Source: Cupriavidus malaysiensis
Lineage (GTDB): Bacteria > Pseudomonadota > Gammaproteobacteria > Burkholderiales > Burkholderiaceae
DNA: 64,000 nucleotides
Assembly (NCBI RefSeq): GCF_001854325.1
Contig: NZ_CP017755.1
Location: 2,914,001 to 2,978,000, forward strand
Direction: 5' to 3'
This document shows positions 54,682 to 62,153 of the stretch, piece after piece. The translations under genes were made by a program, and so were the position numbers. Within the stretch, counting starts at the first letter, position 1. Each line of letters opens with the position of its first letter. The notes below the pieces were generated by a model. It was not told the origin of the DNA, did not search any database, and was given only the letters and a program-made list of their open reading frames with translations.

Positions 54682-55497
54682 TCAGGACTGCGGCTTGCGC
54701 CCCGGCCTGCCGCGCACCTCCCAGCCGCCGTCGCTCTGCAGGATGGCGGCGGTGGTGGCCGGCGAATTGCTGCGCGAGGCCAGCAGCACGTAGTGCCCGG
54801 CGTGGTCCTCCGGCTGGGCGATGAAGCCGAGCGGCATGGCGTTGGCCACCGCCTCCGAGAAACCCGGGATCTCCGACAGCCGGGCGTCCTGCTTGCCGAG
54901 CGCCTCGGGCCCCTTGAGCGGGGTCACGGTGCCGCCGGGCGCCACGCCGTTGACGCGCACCTCGGGCGCCAGCTCGTAGGCGAGCTGGCGGATCAGGCCC
55001 ACGCCCGCATGCTTGGAGGCGACGTAGGCCGCGCCGCCGCCGCCGGCGTAGAAGGCCGCGTTGGACAGCGTGAAGATCATGCTGCCGCGGCTCTCGCGCA
55101 GCGCCGGCGCCGCCGCATAAGCGGCCAGCAGATAGCCCAGCACATTGACGTCGAACACCTCGCGGTAGGTGCGCGCGAGCTGCTCGCCGTCGCTGAACTT
55201 GCGCAGCGGTGCGAAGTAGTCCCACACGCCCGCGTTGCCCACCAGCGTATCGAGCTTGCCGAAGGCGGCCACGGTGGCGGCCACCGCCGCTTCGTTGGCC
55301 TGCGGCGAGCGCACGTCGCCCACCGTCACCGCCACGCGCGCGCCGAACTCGGCGCGCAGCGCATCGGCCGCCGCGGCATTGCGCACCAGCGCGCCCACGC
55401 CCGCGGCGCCCTCGGCGAGGAAGCGCCGCAGCACCGCCAGGCCGATGCCCGAGCCGGCGCCGGTCACCAGCGCCACGTCCTTGTCTAGCCAGCCCAT
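54682..55497 (-). CDS. cis-Dihydrodiol dehydrogenase (BphB/HcaB-like SDR)
   Basis: A 271-residue classical short-chain dehydrogenase that rearomatises the cis-diol made by the dioxygenase, giving a catechol and NADH. Motifs are VTGAGSGIG (NAD binding), LVGNAGVWD (as in BphB-type enzymes, NAGVWDY), catalytic Ser in LSNAAFY and YVASK. The NGVAPGGTVTPLKGP segment is typical of the group. It starts 7 bp after the beta-subunit gene, so the two are translationally linked. Confidence 0.9.
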   Translation of the reverse strand: MGWLDKDVALVTGAGSGIGLAVLRRFLAEGAAGVGALVRNAAAADALRAEFGARVAVTVGDVRSPQANEAAVAATVAAFGKLDTLVGNAGVWDYFAPLRKFSDGEQLARTYREVFDVNVLGYLLAAYAAAPALRESRGSMIFTLSNAAFYAGGGGAAYVASKHAGVGLIRQLAYELAPEVRVNGVAPGGTVTPLKGPEALGKQDARLSEIPGFSEAVANAMPLGFIAQPEDHAGHYVLLASRSNSPATTAAILQSDGGWEVRGRPGRKPQS

Positions 55498-55504
55498 GTC
55501 GGTG

Positions 55505-56065
55505 TCAGAGGAAAGTGTTGAGGTTCTTGGACAGGAACAGCGACTGCGTGATGACGATCTTGCGCCGGGCGATGCGGAACTCGCCCGCCTCCGGCTCGCC
55601 GTGCACGCGCAGCAGGTCCTCGCGCCGGCCCAGCAGCAGGTCGTTGTCGGCCTCGCCGCGGCTGCGGTAGTTGACGAAGACCGAGTGCACCAGGTACTCG
55701 CCGGCGGCCGCGCCGTGCAGCGCCTCCACATTGCTGATCACGTGCACGTGGCGGGTGGGCGGGTCCTCGGCCCAGGCCGACGGCTGCTGGAAGCGCGCCA
55801 CGCGGCGCGACAGGTCCAGCAGGTTGTCGTCGAAGTAGGCGCCGCGCCCCGGCGCATAGGCACCCAGCTTGTCCGCGCGCCGGCGGTTCTCGATGGCGGG
55901 CATCCAGTAGTGGATGTCCTCGCTCATCAGCGCCAGCCAGTCCTGCCAGCGCTCGGCGTCGAGCAGGCGTGCCTCGCGGTAGAGGAATTGCGTGATGCGA
56001 TGGGCGGTGGGCAGGTCGACCGGAGCGGCCGCGTCGATGCCGGCTTCCTTGGGCAGCGCGCTCAT
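55505..56065 (-). CDS. Ring-hydroxylating dioxygenase, beta subunit
   Basis: A 186-residue small subunit of an alpha3beta3 Rieske dioxygenase. The snoaL-like/NTF2 fold shows in HRITQFLYREARLLDAERWQDWLALMSEDIHYWMPAIENRR, RHVHVISNVEAL and the closing FRIARRKIVITQSLFLSKNLNTFL. It has no catalytic role itself and stabilises the alpha subunit. Its ATG overlaps the alpha-subunit stop by 4 bp. Confidence 0.92.
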   Translation of the reverse strand: MSALPKEAGIDAAAPVDLPTAHRITQFLYREARLLDAERWQDWLALMSEDIHYWMPAIENRRRADKLGAYAPGRGAYFDDNLLDLSRRVARFQQPSAWAEDPPTRHVHVISNVEALHGAAAGEYLVHSVFVNYRSRGEADNDLLLGRREDLLRVHGEPEAGEFRIARRKIVITQSLFLSKNLNTFL

Positions 56066-57504
56066 GCGGCCTCCTTGGCCTGCTGGCCGTAAGTGAAGGC
56101 GCTGTCGGGCAGGGCCGGCTTGTCGCGCTCCGGCACCTCGTGCCAGGCGCGCGCCTGCATCAGGTCCAGCCAGCGCTGGTAGAAGGCACGGTGGTTGGCC
56201 TCGTTGACCTGGTTGCGGTAGACGTTGCCCGGCAGGCCGCTGCCGTCCAGGCGCGTGCCGCGCCCCAGGCCCATGTACAGGTCCTGCTGGCGGGTGACGA
56301 AGCCGGCGTTGGTGCGGGTTGAGAACTCGAAGTTCTCGCCATCGTCCATCTCGAACACGCCGGAAGGCGAGAACGTCATCATGGTGCCCTTCAGCCAGCG
56401 GTCCTTGATGTCCTGCGGCGCGCTCTTGTTGACGATGGTCCAGGTGTGCAGTTCGATCTTGCCGGGACCGCGCGGATGCCACACGCGGAAGGTGTTCTGC
56501 CCCGGCAGGAAGGACAGGTTGGGGAACACGCTGACCGAGGAGATCGAGCCGATCATCTTGGAGCGGAACTCGCCCAGGCGCTGCGCCACCTTGGGCTGGA
56601 TGCCGTACAGGTACTTGCGGATCTCCTTGTCGCCCAGCGTGGCGGCGTTGCCGACCACGTCGAGGTTGAACTCCCAGCCATGGCCGTTGACGTTGACGTG
56701 GTAGGAATCGGGATCCTTGTACACCTCGGCCACCGGGCCGCCCAGCATGGCGCGCGCGGCCGAGTCGTGGGTCCACAGCGCGTGGTAGATGTCGCCGATG
56801 AAGTTCTCCACCGGCACCTTCCAGTTGCAGCGGATCTCCGACTTGACGCAGCCGCCGATGAACTCGGTGCCCTCGCCATCCATGTCCAGCATCACGTCCA
56901 GGTAGTAGCGGAAATCGCCCAGGAATTCCTCCAGCGAGGGCGCGTCCGGGTCCATGTTGCCGAACACCAGGCCCTTGTAGCTGGCCACCTGCGCCACCGG
57001 GTGCAGGCCGTGCTCGGCACGGTCCATGCCGCTGGCCTCGAACAGCTCCTGCCCCGCCATGCCGCGCAGCGCGCCGTCGATGCCGAAGCTCCAGCCGTGG
57101 TAGTTGCAGATGAAGCCGCGCGCATTGCCGGCGTCGGTGAAGTTGAGCTTGTTGCCGCGGTGCGGGCAGGTGTTGAGGAAGGCCTTGATCGAGCCGTCCT
57201 TCTGGCGCACCACGATGACGTTGTCCTCGGCCATGTAGGTGGTGACGTAGTCGCCGGCCTTTGGAATCTGCGATTCGTGCGCGAGGAACAGCCAGCTGCG
57301 CGCGAAGATCTTCTCCAGCTCCTGCTCGTAGACGCGCTGGTCCCAGTAGACGCGGCGCGACAGGCGGCCGCTGTCCAGGTCGATCAGGCGCTCCAGCCCC
57401 GGCAGCGGCTCGCTGGCGGGATCCTTGCGCAGGCGTTCGCAGTTGCCGGTGCAGTCGTGCGCCGGCGTGCCGGGGGATGCGGTCGATGCGGTCGATGCGG
57501 TCAT
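56062..57504 (-). CDS. Ring-hydroxylating dioxygenase, alpha subunit
   Basis: A 480-residue catalytic subunit that adds both atoms of O2 to an aromatic ring to form a cis-dihydrodiol. The Rieske cluster ligands are Cys113, His115, Cys133 and His136 (CPHRG, CNYHGW). The mononuclear iron site is in NFIGDIYHALWTH, with His241, His246 and bridging Asp238. It resembles the biphenyl/phenylpropionate (HcaE) group more than the anthranilate or phthalate groups, but the substrate is not predictable. The first 9 residues (MTASTASTA) come from three 9-bp repeats at 57476-57502. Confidence 0.93.
   Translation of the reverse strand: MTASTASTASPGTPAHDCTGNCERLRKDPASEPLPGLERLIDLDSGRLSRRVYWDQRVYEQELEKIFARSWLFLAHESQIPKAGDYVTTYMAEDNVIVVRQKDGSIKAFLNTCPHRGNKLNFTDAGNARGFICNYHGWSFGIDGALRGMAGQELFEASGMDRAEHGLHPVAQVASYKGLVFGNMDPDAPSLEEFLGDFRYYLDVMLDMDGEGTEFIGGCVKSEIRCNWKVPVENFIGDIYHALWTHDSAARAMLGGPVAEVYKDPDSYHVNVNGHGWEFNLDVVGNAATLGDKEIRKYLYGIQPKVAQRLGEFRSKMIGSISSVSVFPNLSFLPGQNTFRVWHPRGPGKIELHTWTIVNKSAPQDIKDRWLKGTMMTFSPSGVFEMDDGENFEFSTRTNAGFVTRQQDLYMGLGRGTRLDGSGLPGNVYRNQVNEANHRAFYQRWLDLMQARAWHEVPERDKPALPDSAFTYGQQAKEAA
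57476..57502. repeat. Three 9-bp tandem repeats (GATGCGGTC) at the alpha-subunit start
   Basis: Three exact 9-bp copies encode TAS triplets right after the start codon. The unit is a rotation of the CGATGCGGT repeat found four times at 17974-18009, 40 kb away in a different operon. Confidence 0.85.
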
Positions 57505-57514
57505 GTCGTCCTCC

Positions 57515-57859
57515 TCAAATGGCCGAAGCGGCTGCCTCGGACTCCTGCTCGAGGTCGGCGTAGATGGCGTCGCCCTCCTCGATCACCTTGTAGGTGCGCA
57601 GGTCGACCGTGCAGGGAAAGCCCATGGCCTGCCCGGTGGGGATATGGAACTGCCCGTCGTGCAGCGGGCAGGCGATCAGGTCGCCGTCGACGATCTCGCC
57701 CGCCGACAGCGAGGCGGTCGCGTGCGTGCACACATCGCTGGTGGCGTAGAAGGTGCCGTCGACGTTGTAGACGGCGAGCGGGCAGCCCGGCGTCTCCACC
57801 TTGCGCACCTCGCCAGGCTGCAGCGCATCGCGCTGGATCAGGAAAATCTTCTTGCTCAT
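57515..57859 (-). CDS. Rieske-type ferredoxin of the dioxygenase
   Basis: A 114-residue 2Fe-2S Rieske ferredoxin that passes electrons from the reductase to the oxygenase alpha subunit. Ligands are Cys44, His46, Cys64 and His67 (VCTHATASLSAGEIVDGDLIACPLHDGQFHI). The family ending (GDAIYADLEQ) is present. It is 10 bp upstream of the alpha-subunit gene and 42 bp downstream of the extradiol dioxygenase gene. The gene order ferredoxin-alpha-beta-dehydrogenase is seen in other catabolic operons. Confidence 0.93.
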   Translation of the reverse strand: MSKKIFLIQRDALQPGEVRKVETPGCPLAVYNVDGTFYATSDVCTHATASLSAGEIVDGDLIACPLHDGQFHIPTGQAMGFPCTVDLRTYKVIEEGDAIYADLEQESEAAASAI

Positions 57860-57901
57860 CTTTGCTATCCGGTTACCCTGCCGGCCCGCATCGCGGCGGC
57901 C

Positions 57902-58741
57902 TCACTGCAGGTGCAGTTGGACGAAACCCAGGCCGGTGACCCACTCGGGCACCGCCTCGTAGGCGATCACCTCGCCGCGCGCGCCTTCCAGCGCGCCCAT
58001 GGCACAGGCCCAGTTGCGGATCTCCATGCCGCCATTGCCGCCGTGGGCCAGGATGTAGTCGTCGCGCAGCGCGGCCAGCGCCGCCAGGTCGCCGCGCACG
58101 GCGTAGTCGAGGATCTCGCGGTCGAAGGCCTCGTTGACGCGGCCCATCTCCGCGGTGCCGACCCAGTGGCTGATGCCGCCGCTGCCGATCACCGCGACCC
58201 GCTCGCCGGCATCGAACGATGCGACCGCGTCGCGGATCTGCCGGCCCACCTCGATGGCGCGGCCGATACGGATATAGGGATCGACACCGGCGGCCAGGTA
58301 GACCGGGATGGTGCCGACCGCGTGGCCGGCTTCGCGCAGCGGCTGCACGATCAACTGGTTGGGAATGGCGATGGCGTGGTCCACCGTCAGCGCGCGCGCC
58401 ACCGCCCAGTCGAAGCCGCGCGCATGGCCGTCGGCGGCGATGTGGGTGGCCAGCGCCTCGCTGTTGGGAATCACGCCGCGCTTGAGGCCCGGCATGGCAT
58501 CGAGCGGCCCGTCGACATCGCCGGTGCCGATCAGGTAGCTCGGCAGGCAGGCGGTGCCGAACAGCATGTAGTGGTCGGCACCGACGATCACCACGCTGGT
58601 GGGCGCCAGCTCCGCCAGGCGCCGCGCGCACTGGCCGAAGGCACCCCACATGCGCTCCTGCACCGCGGCCGCGGGAGCCTGCGGCGCGACGAACATCACG
58701 GGATCATGCGGCACCAGGAAGCCGCCTACGATCTGTCCCAT
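57902..58741 (-). CDS. LigB-type extradiol dioxygenase, catalytic subunit
   Basis: A 279-residue class III (LigB/MhpB fold) extradiol dioxygenase, which opens a catechol ring next to the hydroxyls using Fe(II). Likely metal ligands are His12 (VPHDPVMF), His57 (GADHYMLF) and Glu240 (NGGMEIRNW). The acid-base residue would be His192 (GGISHWVG). This matches LigB numbering closely. The partner LigA-like subunit is encoded just upstream. Candidate substrates are a 2,3-dihydroxy-aryl acid or catechol derivative. Confidence 0.9.
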   Translation of the reverse strand: MGQIVGGFLVPHDPVMFVAPQAPAAAVQERMWGAFGQCARRLAELAPTSVVIVGADHYMLFGTACLPSYLIGTGDVDGPLDAMPGLKRGVIPNSEALATHIAADGHARGFDWAVARALTVDHAIAIPNQLIVQPLREAGHAVGTIPVYLAAGVDPYIRIGRAIEVGRQIRDAVASFDAGERVAVIGSGGISHWVGTAEMGRVNEAFDREILDYAVRGDLAALAALRDDYILAHGGNGGMEIRNWACAMGALEGARGEVIAYEAVPEWVTGLGFVQLHLQ

Positions 58742-58813
58742 CTTCTTCCTCTATCCTCGTCCGGGTGGCGCGGCGGGTGTCCCCGCCCGCCACCGATGGC
58801 CTGCTGTGGCCGG

Positions 58814-59110
58814 CTATGGCTTGAGCGCCGCGCTGTGCACCGGTTCGTGCGCACCGAGCGGGCGCAGCTTGCGCATGTAGGCACGCATGTCGCGCTCGGG
58901 CGACAGCTCCTGCCAGAAACCCATGGTCAGCATCGGGTTGACGCCGGCCTGCTGCAGGCCGAGCACGTCGAAGCCGGTCAGCATGGCGCGCTCGGCCTCG
59001 CTCAGCGCGAAGCGCTGCAGGTAGGCAGCGGCGTCCTCGCGGAAACGCTGCTTGGCGGCGCGGTCCACGGTGAGCTGGTGCAGCACGCGCTCGAGTACGT
59101 TGCGGCTCAT
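58814..59110 (-). CDS. LigA-like extradiol dioxygenase small subunit
   Basis: A 98-residue helical protein of the LigA family (alpha subunit of protocatechuate 4,5-dioxygenase-type enzymes). Its core is VLERVLHQLTVDRAAKQRFREDAAAYLQRFALSEAERAMLTGFDVLGLQQAGVNPMLTMGFWQEL. It closes over the active site of the LigB subunit and contributes to substrate specificity. It lies between the C-C hydrolase (11 bp) and LigB-like (72 bp) genes. Confidence 0.88.
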   Translation of the reverse strand: MSRNVLERVLHQLTVDRAAKQRFREDAAAYLQRFALSEAERAMLTGFDVLGLQQAGVNPMLTMGFWQELSPERDMRAYMRKLRPLGAHEPVHSAALKP

Positions 59111-59121
59111 GGCGTGCGTCC

Positions 59122-59943
59122 TCAGGCGCAGAAGTCGGCGACCAGCTTGAGGAAGGTGTCGCGCCGCTCGGTCTGCACCCAGTGGCCGCAGCGCCCGAAC
59201 AGGTGCAGGTCGGCGTTGGGGATGGCACGCGCCAGCAACTGGCCGCAGGCCGGCGGCACCACGCGGTCTTCGCGGCCGTGCAGCACCAGCGTGGGCGCCT
59301 CGATCTTGGCCACCACATGCTCGGGGAAGCCCTTGACGACGGTGGGGCCGTCGGCATTGGGGCGGGGAATCAGCTTGCGCAGCGCGTCCTGCGCGCCCGG
59401 ACGGGCGCTGGCTTCGTAGCGCGACTGCACCATCTCCGGCGTGATGATCGACTGGTCGAAGGGGAACAGGCGCATGGTGCGCTCCATGTTCTCCGGCGAG
59501 GGCTCGTACTCCCAGGCCGAGCGCAGGCCCGGCGTCTGCTCGAACTCGCCGGCCGGCGTGCCCAGCAGCACCAGCTTGTCGACGCGCTTGGGATCGAACA
59601 CGGCCAGGCCCAGCGACAGCGCGCCGCCGAAGGAGTTGCCGACGAAGGAGGCCTTCTCGATCTCGAGCGCGTCCAGGATGCCGACCAGGTGGCGCACCCA
59701 CAACTTGATGTCGTACTTGGCGTCGTCCTTGAACTCGGTGAAGCCGAAGCCGGCGATATCGGGAACGATCACGCGGAACGACTGCGCCAGCTCGTTCATC
59801 ACGCCCTTCCAGTTGGTCCAGCCCGACACGCCGGGGCCGGAGCCGTGCAGCAGGAACAGGGGCTTGCCCTGGCCCAGGTCGAAGTAGTTGGTCTGGTGCT
59901 CGGCGGCCAGCAGCGTCTTGCCCACGCCCTCAAACTTGCCCAT
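59122..59943 (-). CDS. Meta-cleavage product hydrolase (MhpC/BphD-like)
   Basis: A 273-residue alpha/beta hydrolase that cuts the C-C bond of the ring-cleavage product. Motifs are the oxyanion loop HGSGPGVSGW (33-42), nucleophile Ser104 in GNSFGGALS, an Asp in HGREDRVVP and His in GRCGHWVQTE. The pattern is that of MhpC, BphD and CumD. It is the first gene of the operon. The ATG at 59943 is preferred because GGAG lies seven bases upstream and the palindromic operator ends 8 bp before it. An upstream in-frame ATG lies inside the operator. Confidence 0.92.
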   Translation of the reverse strand: MGKFEGVGKTLLAAEHQTNYFDLGQGKPLFLLHGSGPGVSGWTNWKGVMNELAQSFRVIVPDIAGFGFTEFKDDAKYDIKLWVRHLVGILDALEIEKASFVGNSFGGALSLGLAVFDPKRVDKLVLLGTPAGEFEQTPGLRSAWEYEPSPENMERTMRLFPFDQSIITPEMVQSRYEASARPGAQDALRKLIPRPNADGPTVVKGFPEHVVAKIEAPTLVLHGREDRVVPPACGQLLARAIPNADLHLFGRCGHWVQTERRDTFLKLVADFCA

Positions 59944-59951
59944 CGGTTTCT

Positions 59952-60000
59952 CCATACACATACGTATGTGTATGGTATGGAGGCAATCGGCGATGGTCAA
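59952..60000 (-). promoter_or_regulatory. Operon promoter overlapped by a 24-bp palindrome
   Basis: On the minus strand TTGACC (59995-60000), a 17-bp spacer and TACCAT (59972-59977) form a sigma70 promoter. A perfect 24-bp palindrome (59952-59975; 12-bp arm CCATACACATAC) overlaps its -10 and start site. It ends 8 bp upstream of the operon start codon. A repressor bound here would block initiation. Confidence 0.8.
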
Positions 60001-60049
60001 GGCGATATCCTTCGTAATTCCTAGGTGTTAACGCGCATTGCGATGACAA

Positions 60050-60072
60050 CCATACAATACATTACCGTATGG
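60050..60072 (+). promoter_or_regulatory. Second, imperfect copy of the TetR operator
   Basis: The ends CCATAC (60050-60055) and GTATGG (60067-60072) repeat the outer arms of the palindrome at 59952-59975, but with a different centre. It contains a -10-like TACAAT (60053-60058) for the TetR gene. Autoregulation at a weaker site is the simple reading. Confidence 0.6.
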
Positions 60073-60131
60073 AACAGGGACGGTAGAATGCAGGGCAGTC
60101 CTTGCCCGCCGCCCTGAAGTCTGGAGTCCAC

Positions 60132-60725
60132 ATGCCGAGAAGTCCCGCCGAGCCCTCCCCGCAGCCGCGCAGCCAGCTGACGCCGGAAGACTGGATCCGG
60201 GCCGCCCGCAACCTGCTGGTCAGCCGCAGTGTCGACGCCGTGCGCGTCGAAGTGCTGGCCAAGGAGATGTCGGTCACGCGCGGCAGTTTCTACTGGCACT
60301 TCAAGGACCGCGACGACCTGCTGCACCGCATGCTGATGGCCTGGCGCGACGAGGCCACCGAGCAGATCATCTACCGTTTCGAGCGGCGCGGCCTGCCGCC
60401 GCGCGAGCTGATCCGCGACCTGCTGTCGCTGCCCTTCCGCGGCGAGGCGGCGCAGGAAGCGGCCTCCACCGAACTCGCCATCCGCGCCTGGGCACGCCGC
60501 GACGAGCGCGTGCGCCAGATCCTCGACGAGGTCGACGCCAAGCGCCTGTCCTATATCGCCCAGTGCTTCAGCGCGCTCGGCTTCGGCATCGCCGAGGCGC
60601 GCGGGCGCGCCTTCGCGCTATACAGCTATGAATTGTCGGAGTCACTGCTGGCCAACCAGGGCACGGCCGCGCAGAAGGAAGAACGCAAGGCGCTGATGGA
60701 GCGCCTGCTGCTGGCGCCTGCGTAG
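60132..60725 (+). CDS. TetR family regulator of the aromatic operon
   Basis: A 197-residue TetR-type regulator. The N-terminal HTH is LTPEDWIRAARNLLVSRSVDAVRVEVLAKEMSVTRGSFYWHFKDRDDLLHRML, with the family YWHF recognition helix. The C-terminal ligand domain is helical and typical in length. It is divergent from the twelve-gene operon, with one strong and one weak operator between. The ATG at 60132 has GGAG upstream and is preferred to a TTG at 60102. A pathway intermediate is the probable inducer. Confidence 0.92.
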   Translation: MPRSPAEPSPQPRSQLTPEDWIRAARNLLVSRSVDAVRVEVLAKEMSVTRGSFYWHFKDRDDLLHRMLMAWRDEATEQIIYRFERRGLPPRELIRDLLSLPFRGEAAQEAASTELAIRAWARRDERVRQILDEVDAKRLSYIAQCFSALGFGIAEARGRAFALYSYELSESLLANQGTAAQKEERKALMERLLLAPA

Positions 60726-60755
60726 TTTGACGCGCACCTGGTCCATTGCGTCAGA

Positions 60756-60898
60756 GAATTTCGCGGACTAAGTCCGCCCTAAGCCTGTCACTGAGCCGCA
60801 CGACGCGTCGTCACGAATGCTCGCAAGGCTCCAGCCTTGCGGCGCTTCGTTCCTGACCTCGCACGTCTTCTCGACAGGCTTGGCTCTTCCGCGAATTC
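60756..60898. repeat. Nested inverted-repeat element (about 143 bp)
   Basis: The gap between TetR and the next gene contains nested inverted repeats. The outer arms are GAATTTCGCGGA (60756-60767) and TCCGCGAATTC (60888-60898). The middle arms are AAGCCTGTC (60781-60789) and GACAGGCTT (60873-60881). The inner hairpin has perfect 8-bp arms GCAAGGCT and AGCCTTGC (60823-60840). Side hairpins are GCGGAC-TAA-GTCCGC (60763-60777) and CGACGCGTCG (60801-60810). No coding frame is evident. It could be a miniature mobile element or a structured RNA. Confidence 0.65.
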
Positions 60899-60910
60899 AA
60901 GACTCAGGCA

Positions 60911-61461
60911 CTAGACGGAAGGGGAACCTGCTTTCGCGAGCTTGATCCATCGGTTGATCCGTACGCGCAGCCGGCCCTTCGCGGCGATGTCGAGTGGCAT
61001 CTTGTCGACCATTGCGATCGCTTCATCTGCCTGGATGAAGCCATGCGCCAGTAGAGCCACGTCGAAGTCGCGGTCTTTGTCACGATTCGCTACGGCCTTG
61101 GCCATGAAGAGATCAATCGTGCCCAGGCAATAAGCGATACGACCATTTGTATTGTCGTTCTGGATCCGCTCCACGCGCCTTATCCAGCCTTCCGGCAGGA
61201 CCGCCGTGTCCGGTCCGACGCCCTGTGCGTAGTACCCGTTCATTTCGTGGAAGCGCGAGCCCTCGCCGATCGCTCCGTCGATCTCATCCGCTTTCGCCGG
61301 GGCGTTCAGAGGGTAAATGTCCGCTTCGGCAGACGCAGTGAAGACAGCCGGCGGATAAGGATGCCCGCCCAGAAGCGACTGGCTGCCTACGATGACAAAT
61401 TCGTACTCGCCGGTGATCTCGCGGACGCGCGGATGATGTGCTCCAGGTCCTCACGCCTCAT
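60911..61461 (-). pseudogene. DUF6036-type nucleotidyltransferase toxin, frameshifted
   Basis: The ATG at 61461 starts a frame (MRREDLEHIIRAS) that stops early. The matching continuation EITGEYEFVIVGSQSLLGGHPYPP, then AEADIYPLNAPAKADEIDGAIGEGSRFHEMNGYYAQG, is in the next frame and runs to a stop at 60911. One missing base near 61420-61424 explains the break. The intact protein would have the nucleotidyltransferase GSQS motif and an acidic EADIYP pair. Its C-terminal half (NTNGRIAYCLGTIDLFMAKAVANRDKDRDFDVALL) is that of DUF6036 proteins, toxins of AbiEii-like modules. Its ATG overlaps the stop of the XRE antitoxin gene. Confidence 0.75.
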
Positions 61462-62153
61462 CGCATTCCTTCTTCACCAGGCAACTCGTCGGCCGCATCC
61501 CCGATCAAGACCCCCTGCTTGAGTGCCTTGACCTGGGAGAACACTCCTTGCCTGATATCGTCCGGCAATACCGTCGGCAACGGTGAGGCCTGTCGAAGCT
61601 CCTGGGCACGCCTGGTCCTGCCCAGTGCTTTACGCCAGGTGCCGTGCGCGAGGATACTCTCCCATTCCGCCCAGAGACTATCGCTGCGGGATGGCCCTTT
61701 CGCCCGCCACTTCGCGAGCGTCTCGCGAGCGCGTTGCACAAGTTCGGGATTCGCACGTAACAAGCGCACCGCCTCTTCGTGAAGGGCGAGACTCTGCAAA
61801 TCCTGCGCTTGGTGCCGATCTGAATCCGAGCGGACCAGAACCTGAACCTGCGGGCGGCCACGTCGCGTGTTCGCACCAGCCGATTGCGGCGGAGCGGGCT
61901 GGAACGTATCGGACACCAACATCGCGAGGTCACCGGCGACACCGAGGGCCGACATGACCCGGAGGTAGGTGCCGATTGATGGGGTCGGATCACCAGCTTC
62001 AACCGAACTGAGCGTGGTTCTCGAGATGCCGACCCGTTGGGCCATGTCGATGGTCGTCAGTCCCTGCGCCTTGCGCAAGCGCTTGATGCGATCGCCCAGT
62101 TGTAGAAGCAACTGTCGCTCAAGGACCGGAGTGATATCGGCGTAGGTCTTCAT
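61458..62153 (-). CDS. XRE-type antitoxin of a nucleotidyltransferase TA module
   Basis: A 231-residue regulator. The N-terminal HTH is LGDRIKRLRKAQGLTTIDMAQRVGISRTTLSSVEAGDPTPSIGTYLRVMSALGV (about 19-73). The C-terminal 130 residues are helical without a known motif. Its last codons overlap the start of the frameshifted toxin (ATGA), the usual arrangement for antitoxin-toxin pairs. A 7-bp inverted repeat at 62182-62207 lies just upstream. With the toxin broken, the antitoxin may persist as a plain regulator. Confidence 0.85.
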   Translation of the reverse strand: MKTYADITPVLERQLLLQLGDRIKRLRKAQGLTTIDMAQRVGISRTTLSSVEAGDPTPSIGTYLRVMSALGVAGDLAMLVSDTFQPAPPQSAGANTRRGRPQVQVLVRSDSDRHQAQDLQSLALHEEAVRLLRANPELVQRARETLAKWRAKGPSRSDSLWAEWESILAHGTWRKALGRTRRAQELRQASPLPTVLPDDIRQGVFSQVKALKQGVLIGDAADELPGEEGMR

